In this document: piece after piece, positions 26,077-37,509 of the stretch
How the letters are laid out: each line of letters opens with the position of its first letter
How positions within the stretch are numbered: the stretch's first letter is position 1
DNA from: Gorsachius magnificus
Taxonomy: Eukaryota; Chordata; Aves; Pelecaniformes; Ardeidae
Length of the DNA stretch: 64,000 nucleotides
Reading direction: 5' to 3'
Assembly: GCA_034008185.1 (NCBI GenBank)
Contig: CM067089.1
Location: 24,152,213-24,216,212 of the forward strand
Position numbers and translations under genes: made by a program
Notes under the pieces: model-generated
The model's input: the letters and a program-made list of their open reading frames with translations, nothing else
Databases searched by the model: none
What the model was told of the DNA's origin: nothing

Positions 26077-26110
26077 GCATAATTCCCATTAACATTAATG
26101 GGAGTTATGC
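26077..26110. repeat. Near-perfect inverted repeat, 16-bp arms
   Basis: Left arm GCATAATTCCCATTAA, two-base spacer CA, right arm TTAATGGGAGTTATGC. The arms are complementary at 15 of 16 positions, the exception being a T/G pair. The AACTCCCATT/AATGGGAGTT core resembles, from memory, old palindromic interspersed repeats scattered through bird, turtle and crocodile genomes. Confidence 0.85.
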
Positions 26111-28169
26111 CTGAATGTCAAGAGAAGAATAACTTCTTAATGCAGCAAAGGAATTAATTGAGCTGTGTTTGGTTCGTTGGTTACTGAAATGTGATCATTA
26201 GACTCAAAGGAGAAAAAGTATTTGACTGATGTACTAGTTTCCCTTGTACTGTGCAGAAACGTATTGATTTGCCAAGGCAGAGCTATTAGAAGATCAGTTA
26301 ATTTTTGGATACTTGCTCTATGATTATGGTGAATGTGTAGCATGACAGAAAAGCAAAATGTCGTTACTGATTCTGTGTGATGTAAAAGGAGCATATTTTA
26401 TTTGTGCAGTTAAATAAGGTGAAATGAGAACTTTATTGAAGTTTGCATATGAAGAAAAATCTGACTTGTTTCTGCCAGACGTTTTGACACCTTACATGAT
26501 TATAGTAACCTCATGAAGAATTACTCGCTGAAATAGTTTGAGAACTTTAATTAAGAGAACCACAGAATTATGTATTCAAACCCCTTCTGCTGCTCCATTT
26601 GCTGTTAATATTGCTATGTTCATTTTTTCTGTTCTCTGTATGTTGAGTGAGATAGTTATGGGTAGCTGGATTTCTTAAGTTTTCTTGTTTGGCTCTATTC
26701 TAGGCCTGATTATGAAACAGAATATAATCCACTTATTTTGGTTCTTTGAAAATTTTGTAACCCGCTCATCTCTCCACCATGCATCTGCTACTTTAAGTAA
26801 TGTCTGAAAAAAATATTAATGCCTTCTTGAGTGCAGCTGTGATGATCTGAAAAAATTGGACTTGTAAATAGAGTGGCTTTAAAGAAAAAAAAATGTTCTT
26901 TTTTTTACACAATATGATATAACACCCTATGATTTGTGCAGAAGACTGCAGATAACTGGAGCTCCTGTTAGGTAGAAGGTTTCACTGAGTGATCTGGATG
27001 TCAGACTGCACATTTGGAAGAAGTCTCTGTTTTCCAGATACAAGGTGCAATTCGATCTTTACAGAGCCTTGTCTACATTGTCTTCAGAACACAATAAATA
27101 GTAGAGATAACACTGGTTGCATATAGAGTATTTATTGCTTGGTTTAGGTTAATATTATTTTAGCCAATTTTAAGTAAGCGGAATCTTTTTTTCTTTTTGG
27201 TATGACACAGTATAATGAAGTAGATGTTAAAGTGATTTATCATCTGCCATCTTTTCTGAACCAAATTTTGGACTTTCACCGGAGTTCAGTACAAAATATA
27301 CAAATGGAAAATTGCTTCATAATTGCTTATCAACATTCACCTTTCTTTTAAATTTCTAGGGGTATGCTGAAGACAATGATTTTATGTATTCTGATGGAAG
27401 CAGCAAGGTTTTATCTGCATAACTGGGAACAATTTATTGTGACTGACTGAACAAATTTTACCCATATACTAGTAACAATAGCTTGGTTTTCTTCCAGGTA
27501 CATTAGCTTCCTTACTACAGTTCAAGGAGACCTTGCCTTGGAATAATAGGTCGTTCAAGGGAGAGCAATTTGTGACTGCTTTCCAAGTAGCTACAGGAAG
27601 GTTTTGGGTGATGTACTCTCCCAGACAGAAAAGTAGATTATTTTTTTTTTTACTGGAGAAATCAGCTAAGTGGATGTCATCTTCAGGTGACATGCTTGTA
27701 AGTGAGCAAAAACGACTCTCCTGCCATAAAAAGTTTGTTGTACAATAGCTGTGTATTACAATAAAGAAGGTACATCTTGATATGTATTTAAGCCATTAAA
27801 GTGACAAAATAAAATATAGATGGATGTGTAATGTAGTTATAATGGCTTCCTTATTTTAAGGTAGTTTACATCCTACCAAAACATTGGATTTTTCTCTTAA
27901 TAGAAATTTCATGTGCAGCGTTAAACTCTGAATTCCATAAATCAGATGATTTCTACATACTTGATAGAAGTTATTAATACTCTCCAAGTGGGATCCATCA
28001 TTGGACACTGCCAGTTGTCAAACTCAATGCTGTACTGTAGAATTCTCTCTGAATTTTCTTTTCTCTGTTTTAGTTCTTAGTGTACAGGAATGCAATCTGC
28101 TGATCCTAAGATTGGTATGTACAAGCTGGCAATGGTGCAGACTGACAGTTTCATACCAATTTAAGAGGA

Positions 28170-28340
28170 TTTTTATGTTTGTGTGTTTGGGTTGGTTTGC
28201 GGTTTTTTGTTTGAGTTTTTTTGTGTGTGTGTGGTTTTTTTTAAGAAGTCTAAAGCATTTGAGGAATAAGCTTAGACTTCTGTATCAGTTTTGTGGGTCT
28301 TTTGTTGTTAGGGTTTTTGGGGGTTTGGGGAGGAGGAGGT
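28170..28340. repeat. G/T-rich low-complexity stretch
   Basis: Alternating T and G runs, including a short (TG)n at about 28221-28233 and, at 28311-28339, TTAGGG followed by runs of five and four G and GGAGGAGGAGG. Nearly free of C on the + strand. The 115-codon open frame that crosses it (28001-28348) is low-complexity and not a believable gene. Confidence 0.75.
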
Positions 28341-30492
28341 TAGCTTAGTGTTGTAACACCTGGACTTTGCTGTTTGTGTGATCTCTGGTGAGGTCAGGGT
28401 TAAAAGAATTTTTACAGCTTCCTACATTAATAACTTCTGAACATGCAGCCTACAGAACTGTAGAGTTGTCTTTTTAAAACCCCTTTCCAAAACAGTCCAA
28501 GATATCTGTTTTGATGTATTTCTGGCTCTTCATTTTTTAACACTGCTATCTTCTGTTCAGACTCTAGCAATTGTTAAAATGGATAATGGTTTACCAGGGA
28601 AATTAGATACCGCTCCTTGACTGAAGAATGCTTCTTTTGGCTTTTAGTGGAGGAAAACTTTTTTTTAGAAAGAAAAAAGTTGAAACTATTGTAAGTCAGA
28701 TTTAATTGCAGGAATGGCTGTAACAACATTGTTTTCCTACATTTGTCACCATAAACTTTCCAAAATGTTAGAATACTGGGTTAGACGGGGCTTTTAACAA
28801 ATACATTTTGGAAAATAAAGTGTTTATTTTGGCTTGTGTGTAAAAAGCTCTAGAAGATGGTATGCTGGTGCTGTTGTTGTAGAGAGGCAACCCATCAAAA
28901 TCATTGCTGCTGAAGGGGGTGAGCTTTAGTATTGCTAAATCTAGAAGGAATCCTCACTATGAGCAATTATTTCTCTTCTTCGAGGGAGCAACCTGAAGAA
29001 TTGATAAATCTGGACTTAGACACTCCAGGCATGACACACTGGTCTGTTAACAAGGGTTAGCTCTAAGTGGTAATACCAGTTTCCTTTGTATCTTTCTATT
29101 GGTTTTGGGGTGATGGTGGAATAGGAGCAGCAACTGAAGATGTCAACTTGAAATAACTGAATTTGAGTTCATTTCTAACTTACCCTTTGAAGGGGTCTGT
29201 TGCTTAGTATTTGCCTTCTGTTTGTCTATGGGTATTCAAGTGATGTAAAATTAATCATGGACTTGGTAAATGGTCCATAGAATTAGAATGAGGAAAGAAA
29301 ATTCTTGTCTGCTATATGGAATCTGTATAGCGAATCTAAGTGGATGTGCACTTCAAAGAGAAAACTTGATAGGTCTGAAAATGAAGAATCTTCATTACAT
29401 GTTGCATTCAATTGGTAGAAATATTAGCCTTACTAGGCTAAATTTAAACATTGTAAATACTTGTCAGGCCCTCTGAGAAGTTGATGACTGTGGTCTTGCT
29501 CCTCTGAAATGTCTTTCAATGTGAAACCTAGAGCATAACAGATTTCAGCCTCACAAAAATCAGTCTATGCTTGTGTGACACCTAGATTTGTTTTCTGGAA
29601 AATAATAGTCAAATTAAAAATGGCAAAAGAAAGGGCAAATAAAAATCATAAAAAGAGAAGCAATTGCAGCAATGGTAACTAGTCCCTAGTCAGGTGATGT
29701 GAAGAAGTGGCAGTACACAATCCATCCCTTCTCCCTAGAGACTGAGACCCGAGGGAGACAACCTGCCCTGGACATCTTTCTCACGTATCCACAGGGTACC
29801 CCCTGTACATTGATATATGGTACAATAAAGTGAGAATATGGGAATATATGCATTATAAACCTGGGTATCCACAAAGGTGGCCAGTAGTAGGGTGCTTTTA
29901 GCCTTCAGTAACAGTTTGTCCAGTCCTGTTTTAGACTCTTAAAGTAAGAGTAATCATGTTGACATGTTAAGAAGAATATTGGCAAACAAACAAAACCAGT
30001 CTCTAGTTTCAATACCAAAAAAATATTTGGGGATAACATATCAAATCTCTACAGCATTTTCTAGAGAGTGGGTTATGTCATGTTAATAAAGAGGTGAATG
30101 CTTTAAACATTGTTAAAATAGTGGATCTGCAGAAATAATTTTTACTAACACATGGACATTCTAACTTAATTTCAGCTTGCTCTTTTTAATACTGAATTGC
30201 TTTGGTGTTATAGAAGTCATTTTTGTACCTAAACTGGTAAAAAAGAAATGTTTTTATATTTTCTTAGGAATAACAAGCGATGGTGTTGGCTTTAAAATCA
30301 CATGCATAGACAGTACTTTCATAACAGTGTCTAGCATTGACCTGGTCTGTTCAGTTTCAAATTGCTTTACCGTTACTAATGGATGTCCTCACAGTCCACT
30401 AATAGAGCCATGTATTTGTATCCTGAGGACTTGGTCTTTAATAATCACATACTATGTGTAACAACTAACAACTTACCAGAATTAAAATAATA

Positions 30493-30585
30493 GGACCAAA
30501 TTCTCTTTTTGGTATAATCATACTGGTACAATCCCACCGATACCAGTCAGGTTCCATCAATATGAGTAGGAGCAGAAAATTGGCT
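30493..30585. repeat. Old palindromic repeat, decayed
   Basis: Begins GACCAAATTCTCT and ends AGCAGAAAATTGGCT, which are imperfect inverted copies of each other, with ACTGGTACAATCCCACCGAT and ACCAGT between. This follows, from memory, an amniote-wide short palindromic repeat with termini like CCAAATTCTGC and GCAGAATTTGG. No coding capacity. Likely a fossil MITE-like element. Confidence 0.5.
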
Positions 30586-32885
30586 TTTAGATTAAAAGTA
30601 TATGAAACACCTTGGAATTTGTTCTGGAAACTTAAAAATGAGGACTAATGAGCTAGCCTTTTATATTGTTACTTGTTAGCTTTTGCATCAAGAGAAATGG
30701 TGATATACCAGTTATAACTGGTAAGTGTTTTAATATTGATACTTGTCCTTATCTTTCAGTTGTTTTATTGACAGATTCTCCTCTTAATGAAGTTTAGACA
30801 GAATCTTTTTTTGTTCTTGCTTCAGATATTCTAATGTATTAGCATTTTTTCATACATTTGCTGCCTGAAGCATACATTCAGTGCCTGAAGCTAGTTTGCT
30901 GCTTCTGTTTTAAGTAGCATTTCCAAATCTTGCATGCAGTATTACAAATACAAATTTGCATTCAATGTCATTTTATCATCTTGACAGCCTCCTAATCTAG
31001 TGTGTTCCTCTGCCTCTATAGAGAATAAGTAGATGGAATTACAAGTTGTTATCCGTGGGAAATCATGTAATGATGTAATTAACATTAGTAGAACAGCTAA
31101 CAATAACGACAATATCCAAAAAGTCCAGAAAGAATCCTTAAAATTATGTTGCAGTTTTTATCTTTCTGGGAAGGAAACTATCCCAAGATATTTTTAGTTC
31201 GAAAACACTTGATTTTAGTTTTCCTTAGATGTTAAGTTAAACACATTTAGACTTGTACACTTTTAATATGATGGATTTTGTGCTGTACAGAAAATGATTA
31301 TACAAAATACCAAAGTAATACTATGATAATTTTGGATCCAAATTAATTAGCACATATGCAGTTAGGGTTTCAGATTAAGTACATGCTGTTTAATACTTTG
31401 CATCTTCAGGGTTGACAATTAACATATCCTGCAGCCAGTGCAAACAAGATATGGGGTTGTTGGATTGCCTGATGCTACTGAAAGCAGTAAATGCCCATGA
31501 GCAGAAAACAACAGAGATTGTTGAATTACATTCTTGCTTACTGTTTCACATCATCATCTTCTACAAAGCATACATAAAAATATTTCTTTAAAAAGTGAAT
31601 GGACTATCATGTATGCTCAGATGGAGATCTTTTTTGACATATTTATTATAAAGAAGAGCAGATAATTCTGGATATTTGCAACTGCCCATAAGGGAAATAA
31701 ATTAGACTTTATAACAATTAATGAAGTTACTGTATTCCCAGTGCATCAGCTGAAGATTTCTGTCTCATTTAATAGCATTGGCTATGCTCTATGACAGGCC
31801 AAGAGTGTATCACACCCAATTTTGGCCACAAGATTTTTCATTGTTTTATACATTTTTTTTGAACAGTTACTGATTATGACGCTAGTAGGAACAAAATGGT
31901 CCTGGAGTATGTTTTGGAAAGCAGTTACTTCTGGATAATTCTTTGATTCTTTTGTTTCCTTTCTTCAGTAGTAGCTGTTCCAACCTCTTGCCTTCCAAAA
32001 TTAAGTTGTGAATTGGCATTTCACCCTTAGAATACAATCTTTATACATAGCAAGCATTCCAAAATACAGAATCCTAAATTTGTGTATTTGGGGGATAGAA
32101 GGTAAGCACATTTTCAGAGATGCTCTTTTTGTCCATATTTAAAGGATTTTGTTACCAGTAGGTTCGTAAGACTGAACTGAAATACCTATCACTAAATTAT
32201 GTCTTTGTAAGGGTCTCTTGTGGTCACTTAGTGTTTTATGGTATTTTGAGTGTTTTGAGAGGCGATTTACCTATCCTCAGCTAATCTGAATACACAAGTA
32301 AGATGCTCAGGGAGCTGTTCCTGCAACTTGAATATTTTGGGTTGGTGGCTGTAATGAAAACATACTTTTAAAGTGAAGTTCTATTCTAATTTTTAAAACC
32401 AAATCACTATAGTTTGTCATCCTTACAAGAATTCCAGTTATAATTTATTCTTGGGTTTGCTATGTTCATGGAAATAAAGGAAAGACACAGTACTCTGTAT
32501 TCTGTTTCATAAATTGTTGGCTTTGCAAAATATGGCATTTTATTTTTGCACCTGCTTTAATGCAATTGAGGCATTGTTTCCTTATTTTACTTTAAACTCT
32601 TCGAGTGGTGGTCTTTAAGTGTCTCCTGCACTGGATGTCAATCCTTGACATAGGTCTTCTTATCTTAACTATTGTAGTTTGTCAACTATTGTAGTGGTCA
32701 ATACATGCCGTGTAGAAGATGATATTGGGTAGTTTTTTAAAAACTTTGAATTAATAAAGCTATGCACACATATTTGCAGATACTCCTTTAGGTAAAAATA
32801 AAACCTAAATTACCAAATGAAAAGATAATATATTAAGGTCATAATAGGTATAGATTGATTTCATTTGCGTATGCATAAATCATAC

Positions 32886-32956
32886 ACAATTCTATTGAAG
32901 TGAATAAATTGACATCAGTGTAAAATTGGATTAATTGAGATCACAGTCGGGTCTGA
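32886..32956. repeat. Fragment of old palindromic repeat
   Basis: The text CTATTGAAGTGAATAAATTG, then CATCAGTGTAAAATTGGAT, then GAGATCACAGTCGGGTCTG tracks the half-element CATTGAAGTCAATGG, CCAGTGTAAAACTG, GAGATCAGAATCAGGCC known to me from bird and reptile genomes. It appears to be one half of the same kind of element as at 30493-30585. Recalled match, no search. Confidence 0.5.
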
Positions 32957-34348
32957 GCTTTCCAACTTCTCAGAGGAAACTGGAAAAGGAAATCGTTAAC
33001 TTAAAAATACACCTCACTCAAAGAATATTAACTGGATCAGGGCTGTACAGTTGTCAGAAAAGCATCTTCTCCTTAGTATTTCGTGTCTGTATTTCTTCTT
33101 TCTGTTAATTCTGATTTTAGAGTTTGAAAAAAATATTTCTGCTTGTATAAAAGATAAGGTAAAGTTAATCAGGTCTGATCCTGCTATTTTTGAAGGCAAC
33201 AGTAAGAGTTGACTTTTTTTTTTTCTTTTTAATCAAAGCCAGCTTTCTAATAAAAGTAAGATTTCCCTTACCTTCCACTGCTGCCAGATTAGGTCTGGGA
33301 GTTAGTGCTGAGGGCTGAGCTGATCATGGGAATCACGTGTTGAGTGTATTAGCTGCGATTGAATTCAGGAAAAACAAATTTAAGAGCAATTTGCAGTTCT
33401 TTTTCAGAAGTATACAGCAGTTGTCGACTAAATTATCTGTTCTGTGAAAAATATTTGAACTTACTAGAGTGTTTGAGCTATGTGCCAGAAAATTCAGGTA
33501 GTGCCGAGCACTGTGTTCAACTGCACATAATATGTGACATCCATCATCTATTTTGTTAAAATTAAAAAAAGTTAAAATTTATTACAAATATAAAAATACC
33601 ATGAAAGGAGGAGTGCATCAGTTTAGAAAGTAATCAAAAGCTGTAATAAATAATTGCACTTTTCTATTTTGTTTGATATTTTGCAAATCAGAATGGAGTA
33701 TCTTTACAGCCTATGGCAAACAGAAGCCTTCTTAAATTATTTTGACAAAGGCATTGCTCATGTCCCACCACAGCAAATTAAAGGCATTACGGAAGACAGT
33801 GGCAAGGGGAAAAGGTCTTGTGACCTGTAGCAAATACAATACAGTATTTTTTTGCCTAAGAAATGAAGAACTAGGAAAAATAAGATTGTTGCCACTCAGT
33901 TATTGGTGAATAAAATAAAAAAAACCATTTAGTTTTAGAGTCAATGTCTTACTACTAGGTAAACTTTAAAGGTTCTGATACTACTTGTAATCGGGAAAAG
34001 ATGTGGACATCGACCATTAACTGAATAAAAATAGAGGTTATTTAATAGTAACTGAAAATTCTTTGAAATGTACTTTCTGTAGGAATATTTGCAACTAACC
34101 CTCCTTTCTCTTTTGACCAAAAAGATTGGGATTTAGAAATGGAAGGGTGAAGTACACTTGACATTATCCACTACTTGTTGCTGTGGCAACATAGAGGCAT
34201 AATTTTCAAGGCAAGCGTTTCTCAGCATTTGGGATAGATAATGTTTTGTGTCTTCTTGCTATTTCAGATTCAGAAATAGGATTATGATTCTTCAGGTTCT
34301 TATCACACCTTCACTTGAATTATAACATTTGTATGTTTGTAAAATGTA

Positions 34349-34368
34349 TACTAATTTATAAATTAGTA
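34349..34368. repeat. Perfect 20-bp palindrome
   Basis: The 20 bases read the same on both strands, with no spacer, and hold CTAAT and ATTAG at the two sides. AT-only except for two bases. It could be chance in AT-rich DNA or a paired homeodomain-type site. Confidence 0.85.
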
Positions 34369-36982
34369 AAAAGGATGATCTCTAATTGCTTGGGAATGCC
34401 TCATAAATGAAGCATTTGCTGTTACAACAAAAATTATAATCTGTGTTATTAGAGCTTTGGTAAATAGTTTAATGCATTGGGAATTCTTGACAACAGATAG
34501 ATGAAGATCTGCCACTTTAAAAACTCCCTTGCCTTAACTGCTTTCTAACTCCAGTAGTCAAAAGCTGTTAAGCTTTAAGTGCTCTGTCATATTTGTGGGC
34601 TTTTATAGCGAAGAGTAGAGCAAGACAGCAGTGATGATGGAAAACGATGGTAGGTAGACTTAAAATACTATAAAGCATAGAGACAATTGTATGTAATGCC
34701 TGGAATTGAAACCTTTTTGAATGAAATGATCGGCCATATGTGCCACCCTTATGGACCCTGTAAGAAGAAGAGGAGAAATGTACCCTATTGCTAACTGTGC
34801 ATGAAATTGCAGTGTTAGGAGATATTGACCAGATGTTTCAATCTCAACAAATAGCTTGTTATGTGACTGAGTGAAAATCTCTCTGCTGCTTTGATCACAT
34901 ACACCTTAAAGGAAGAAGTAATTTAATAGAGGCTGTCAAAGTTCATCATTGTCAATAAACTTTGACTTGACCTTTGCCATCTGTTTTTGATACTATTGCT
35001 GATAGAAGATGATAGGCAGCTGTTTACAGTTTGTGCTTTATGAATTCTGTGCTGCCAGACAATGAAAGAAGTCTCTTCACTTGTGGATTTTTTGCTGTCA
35101 TTCTGAGTGTGGGTGTATTCATTGAGACTGCACATCATCTAGCAGGGGAGCGAGAGTGACATATGCATGCATTTTGAAGAGGAAGATTTGTTTTAAGGTT
35201 ATAGATATGCAAAATCATATGTGAAATATCCTAAAATGTCACTTTGCAAGAATATCAACTTCACTTATAGGTTAGTACTTAAATACATATACAGTGTTTT
35301 ACACTGGAGAATTTCAAGGCATTTTTAAAACATTTATCAGTCTTCCCTATATCTCCATGAAGTGAGTTCTAATTCTTTATAGGTAGAATAGGCTGAGGCA
35401 TGGTTAACAGAAGTGTACAGTTGCCCAATGAGCCTCTTACCATACCCAAGTATGATGTTCCATTTTCATGTTGTTAGTATGCTGCCGTTAACAGCTTAAC
35501 ACCACAGCTTCTAGCCACAGAGTAACAAGACTTTTTTTTGTTGTACCTTATTTGCCACTTTGCCATGTTTCTCTCTCAGTGTTCAACAAGGGAGTTAGTA
35601 TCCATGAGTTCCTTTACTGATAAAGATACTCTTAAATCTTAACCTCGTACATAGCTTTGTAATAGTAGCAAAGTTCTTAATAAACAGTTGTATGCACTGA
35701 AACAGCTGCAGAAGAGTCCCAGGTAAGCCTGGAATTCTTACTGTTGTGACACCGTTCATGTAAGTGTCATCTGAGCGATGAAGAACTGGCATGACCAGCC
35801 CTGTTTCTTTAACCTGGTTTTGAGAAGGGACCGTGTGGAATGTTGTGGAAAGGGAAAAGGGAGCGACACATCAGATCAAACAACAAGGAGGTGGTTGATG
35901 TCTCAGGTCCTGTGCTTCAAACAGGGAAGGGACACAAAGCCAGCTGTGGTCTCAGTTATGTGCCTTGTAAGGTCTTGCAGGAGACATTCTGCCTTTGGCC
36001 TCAGATCATGTGTATTGAACTTGAGAAGAGCGGCTGCAGCACTTCAGGTATTTGAGGCAGAACTGCCCCATTATAAATACAGGGTAAAAGGATGATGGAG
36101 TAAGGAATATTAGAAATAGGTGCCTAGACTGGCCAATATTTAAGGGGGTGGAATAAGAGAGAGCACTAGCTTTTGGCCACATTGAAACATTTGAATATGG
36201 CTACTACATGTTTAGTTACAGAAAATAAGTTTGTGTTTCCTTGTACAGCAAGAAGCTTACAAACTACACTAAAAATAAAACAGTGGACAAGCAGATGAAG
36301 AGCAAGAGGGAAAAAACAGGAGAAGGAATACAAAAGAATAGCAGCACTGAAAATAGTTATTTGGACTATAGATTTTGTTAAGAGGCAGTTTGTTAGCTTT
36401 GTGTTTTTAAATGTAGAAGTGAATGAAGTACTGCTCCTAGATGATTAACATCTTGATAGACATCTTAATTTTAAAAGCTATATCAAAATGCAACTTGTGG
36501 CACCACACGAAAACTAATAGATATTCCTGTGCAGAGATTTGGATAGTACACGTTGAACTAAATCCTGGTAAGATGTAGATATTGGTCTCAGTGCAAGGCT
36601 TTAGCTAGTCTTTTCCTTTTAAGAATATTATCACTTTTACCTCATTTGACTGGAAGTTGCTTGAGGGTCTTGTCATGCATTTTAACAATATCACTTCCTT
36701 ATGCAAGATTTGGCAGCTTCAGCTAATGGTGGAAGAATTACTGTACAGGACATGGGGCTGCTTTTTGCAAGCCTGCTTTTATAAAGATAAGCTTATTTTT
36801 TCCTTTTCCATTTTTTTCTTATATGGCCATTATGCGATAATAGCCATTGTAATCTTTAAATGTTGATCAATGAAAAAAAAAAAGGAAAAAAGATTGCAAA
36901 GGTGTTGGAACAAAACTGTAGTATCTCATCTGTTTCCCAGGGTCTTGATGCTGTATTCTCATAACAGTGGTTCTTGAGTAGG

Positions 36983-37509
36983 TATACTGGGTCTGCTTGG
37001 GATGGAGTTGACTTTTCTTCATAGCAGCCGGTATGGTGCTGTGGTTTAATTTGCCACTAGAACAGTGCTGTTCAACACAGCAATGTTTTAGCTGTGGCTG
37101 AGCAGTGCTTGCACAGCATCCAGGCCTTTTCAGTTTTTTCAGTCTGCTACCCCAGCAAGTAGGCTGCAGAGTGGGAAAGAGGTTAGGAGGGGACGCAGCC
37201 AGGACAGCTGACGCCAACTGACCAAAGAGAGATTCCAGGCCATATGGAATATAGTCAGCAGTAAAACTGTTGGGGGCAGGGAGGGAGGGGGAGTTTTTCC
37301 AAGGTAGCCATCACTCGGAGACTGGCTGAGCATTGGTCTGCTGGTGGGAAGTGGTGAATGATTGCCTAGACATCATGGCATCGTCGATCCGTGCAGGTTT
37401 TTTTTCTCACTGTTGCTTTTCCAATTCTCTCCCCCGTCTCCACAGGAGGGAGGATTGAGAGAGCAACTGGGCGGGGGCTTACTGCTGGGTGGGGTAACCC
37501 ACCACGGTA
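36983..37509 (+). mobile_element. Solo LTR of an avian endogenous retrovirus
   Basis: A 527-bp segment that follows, from start to end, an avian ERV long terminal repeat I recognise: GGGATGGAGTTGACTTTTCT near the start, GCTGAGCAGTGCTTGCACAG, GGACAGCTGACGCCAACTGA with CCAAAGAGAGATTCCAGGCC in the middle, TGGGAAGTGGTGAATG, and CAATTCTCTCCCCC...GGGGCTTACTGCTGGGTGGGG at the end. No primer-binding site, gag, pol or env sequence follows, so it is a solo LTR left by recombination. The position that is usually a TATA box (about 37255-37268) reads GTAAAACTG and is degraded. The exact ends and a target-site duplication are not clear. Confidence 0.85.

Larger units (their letters stand above)
22456..36982 (+). 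other. ADK: Upstream ADK intron, mostly unique
   Basis: About 14.5 kb with no supported gene. It contains a perfect 16-bp tandem duplication (23598-23629), three short palindrome-like old repeats (26077-26110, 30493-30585, 32886-32956), a 20-bp perfect palindrome (34349-34368) and G/T-rich low-complexity DNA (28170-28340). Two GC-richer stretches at 29690-29880 and 35770-36100 could not be assigned. The longest open frame of the whole window, 198 codons on the minus strand at 22795-23391, lies here and matches nothing I know. Confidence 0.55.

Noticed and set aside
28001..28348. 115-codon plus-strand open frame
   Set aside because: Driven by G/T low-complexity DNA (Phe, Val, Trp, Cys-rich); no family resemblance.
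36867..37333. Minus-strand open frames of 116 and 64 codons
   Set aside because: They lie across the antisense strand of a solo LTR and are not genes.
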